Source: Anastatus disparis (taxonomy: Eukaryota; Arthropoda; Insecta; Hymenoptera; Eupelmidae). Taken from it: a stretch of 64,000 bases of DNA. The notes beneath the pieces are model-generated. The model searched no databases and was not told the DNA's origin. It saw only the letters and a program-made list of their open reading frames with translations. Shown in pieces: positions 62,575 to 64,000 of this stretch (positions within the stretch are counted from its first letter, which is position 1; each line of letters starts with the position of its first letter). The position numbers were made by a program, and so were the translations under genes. Location of the stretch: positions 14,898,001-14,962,000 of the forward strand of contig JAFFSR010000220.1 of the NCBI GenBank assembly GCA_017163975.1. Reading direction: 5' to 3'.

Positions 62575-62845
62575 CCATGAAGTTTTCGTTGGAAGGTTGT
62601 GCGGAACGTTACGGGAGGTTTCCAGTGACGCCGATAGGGGGATGTTCGTTAAATGGGAGTTTTATCCCCAAGTGGTTGGAAGATACCTCACTTACTATAT
62701 AAGCGAAAGAGTATCGGCGCTTTGATGTGTACAGTCGAAGCGAATATGTAAATGCGATTTTATAACTAAATGTTTATGTATGCGTATATGTATTGATGTA
62801 TAAGTTTAATGTTTTATTATATAATATATATACTATCCCCTCATA
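62575..62845 (+). promoter_or_regulatory. Single-copy core with TATA box inside the element
   Basis: This segment interrupts the satellite pattern and is GC-richer in its first half. TATATAAG at 62696-62703 is followed about 36 bases later by the initiator-like TACAGTC (62730-62736). The spacing is a little longer than the usual ~30. Downstream sequence is AT-rich with no ORF. It may drive a non-coding transcript through the right arm, or be a captured fragment. Confidence 0.35.
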
Positions 62846-62849
62846 GCAT

Positions 62850-63467
62850 TTCACATCTTCTAAAAATCTTCCAAGAACATTTCATGAAAGATAAGAGATT
62901 ACTCAAACCTTCCATTGAAATATTCTTGAAATCTCTCAAAAATATTCCATGGAATATTCCAATGTAGGAAGAATCAAGGACATACGAATATTAAAGGAAT
63001 ATTTCATGGAAGATTTCTGAAATATTCAAAATCTTCCGTGCCAATATTCTGCGAATCTTCCATAAATAATCCACGTAATATTTTACGATAGATTTCTAAA
63101 ATCTTCCAGAAATATTTTATGGAATATTTCATGAAAGATTCCTTAAATCTTTTGTGCATATTCCATGAAAGGTTTATGAAATATTTCTAATCTTTCGTTC
63201 CAATATTCCGGAAATCTTCCATGAATGTTTTAACGTAATATTTCATGAAATATTCCTGCAAGATTCCTGAAATATTTCAATGAAAGATCTGAGATGTCCT
63301 AAATCTTCCAATGAAATATTCTTGGAATTTTCCAACAATATTCCATGGAATATTCCAATTTAGGAAGAATCAAGGACATACGAATATTACAGGAATATTC
63401 CATGGAAGATTCCTAAAATATTTCAAATCTTCCGTGCCAATATTCCAGGAAGCTTCCATAAATATTT
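62850..63467. repeat. Right-arm repeats, 396-bp spacing
   Basis: AGGAAGAATCAAGGACATACG occurs at about 62967 and again at about 63363. Each is preceded by ATATTCCATGGAATATTCCAA and followed by AATCTTCCGTGCCAATATTC, so about 165 bp is repeated at a spacing of about 396 bp. This organisation differs from that of the left arm. Confidence 0.8.
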
Positions 63468-63495
63468 CATGCTGTGTGGGCGTACAGAAGTATCA

Positions 63496-64000
63496 ATCAA
63501 CAGTTCTTGAAATACTAAACACATATAATTTAATTTTATTATCTAAAGAAAATCCATTTAAGGTTACAGCAAATTTTGACAATTACCTTTAAAAATAGCA
63601 AATTTGTCAAATAATATTTTATTATTTTAATTAAAATATACAATTTAATTAGCTTCCTTATAATTTTTATATAATTACAAACATTCTATATCATTTGTTT
63701 AAAAAAAATACGTCAACTTTATTTTTATAGATCTACGATAATCCAATAGTTAAGATAACTTCAAATATATGCTTCAATAATTTATTTTAATGATTCAACT
63801 TTTTATATAATTCGAATAATGTTTTCAACTGAGACTATATAGCAAAAGAAAAAAATTTTTCATAATTTTAAACATTGTGTATTCAAATATTATGTAATGT
63901 GCTCCAGTTGTTTATTTTAATGACTAAACTTCACAATTTGTTTGGATTAAACTAATTTTCCCTTAATAATAATTTGGAATGTTTGCTATTTCTTTTCGTT
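63496..64000. other. AT-rich, no gene seen
   Basis: AT-rich sequence with no exon, repeat or RNA gene that I can support; the window ends here. Confidence 0.55.

Larger units (their letters stand above)
61352..63495. mobile_element. Foldback-like satellite-bearing element with terminal inverted repeats
   Basis: CGCCCACACAGCATG (61368-61382) and its exact complement (63468-63482) bound the element. Outside them CTTCTGTA (61356-61363) and TACAGAAG (63483-63490) extend the inverted repeat, with a 4-base insertion TCAC on the left only. Between the ends, almost everything is built from short GGAATATTCC/GGAAGATTTC-type words, themselves near-palindromic. The left arm holds six ~151-bp tandem copies, the centre (62575-62845) is non-repetitive with a TATA box, and the right arm has a different repeat organisation. 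No transposase frame exists, so it is non-autonomous. It resembles foldback elements. No target-site duplication was identified. Confidence 0.75.

Noticed and set aside
1..64000. CRISPR arrays, rRNA genes, bacterial operons, transposase or reverse transcriptase genes
   Set aside because: None seen. The repeats found are eukaryotic-type MITEs, SINEs, satellites and hairpins, and no frame carries recognisable transposase or polymerase motifs.

Overview
The window looks like nuclear DNA of an insect, most likely a hymenopteran. By eye it is about three-quarters A+T, with no operon-like gene packing and many mono- and dinucleotide tracts. The only clearly coding loci are two intron-containing members of the Yellow/major-royal-jelly-protein (MRJP) family in tandem on the minus strand. 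Lineage-specific tandem MRJP-like arrays are typical of Hymenoptera (bees, ants, wasps). The very low GC would fit a parasitoid wasp, but that part is inference.

Layout. 1-42 kb is almost gene-free: AT-rich sequence with scattered islands of higher GC, microsatellites and short mobile elements. These include two copies of a TA-flanked MITE family (1117-1403; 28213-28664), a long-armed hairpin MITE (19092-19345), three tRNA-derived SINEs (11066, 22620, 28418; the last sits inside a MITE with a perfect 11-bp target duplication) and a degraded minus-strand coding region of unknown family (about 7942-9000). A palindromic repeat just beyond it carries a geminivirus-like nonanucleotide in its loop (7573-7636). 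A complex repeat block lies at 14346-15290. Two or three weak splice-exon candidates are reported at low confidence.

40.4-49.2 kb is the MRJP cluster. A decayed exon-4 relic (40455-40795) is followed by a possible second relic (42118-42222), an intact 406-codon gene (42780-45094) and an intact 439-codon gene (47005-49083). The intact genes have five coding exons with identical intron phases and share an 11-base GATA-type motif upstream of both start codons. The upstream gene carries a tRNA-derived SINE in intron 1.

49.7-50.6 kb holds GC-rich hairpin elements and a six-copy 20-bp tandem repeat. The hairpins share a terminal motif with the 14.6-kb element, which defines a dispersed family. 50.6-61.3 kb shows no gene, only a few GC islands. 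61352-63495 is a striking 2.1-kb element: terminal inverted repeats enclose six copies of a ~151-bp GGAATATTCC-rich repeat, a single-copy core with a TATA box, and a second, differently organised repeat arm.

The two MRJP genes probably encode secreted proteins. Nothing else in the window points to a multi-gene pathway. Apart from the relics, the interest lies in the mobile-element architecture.
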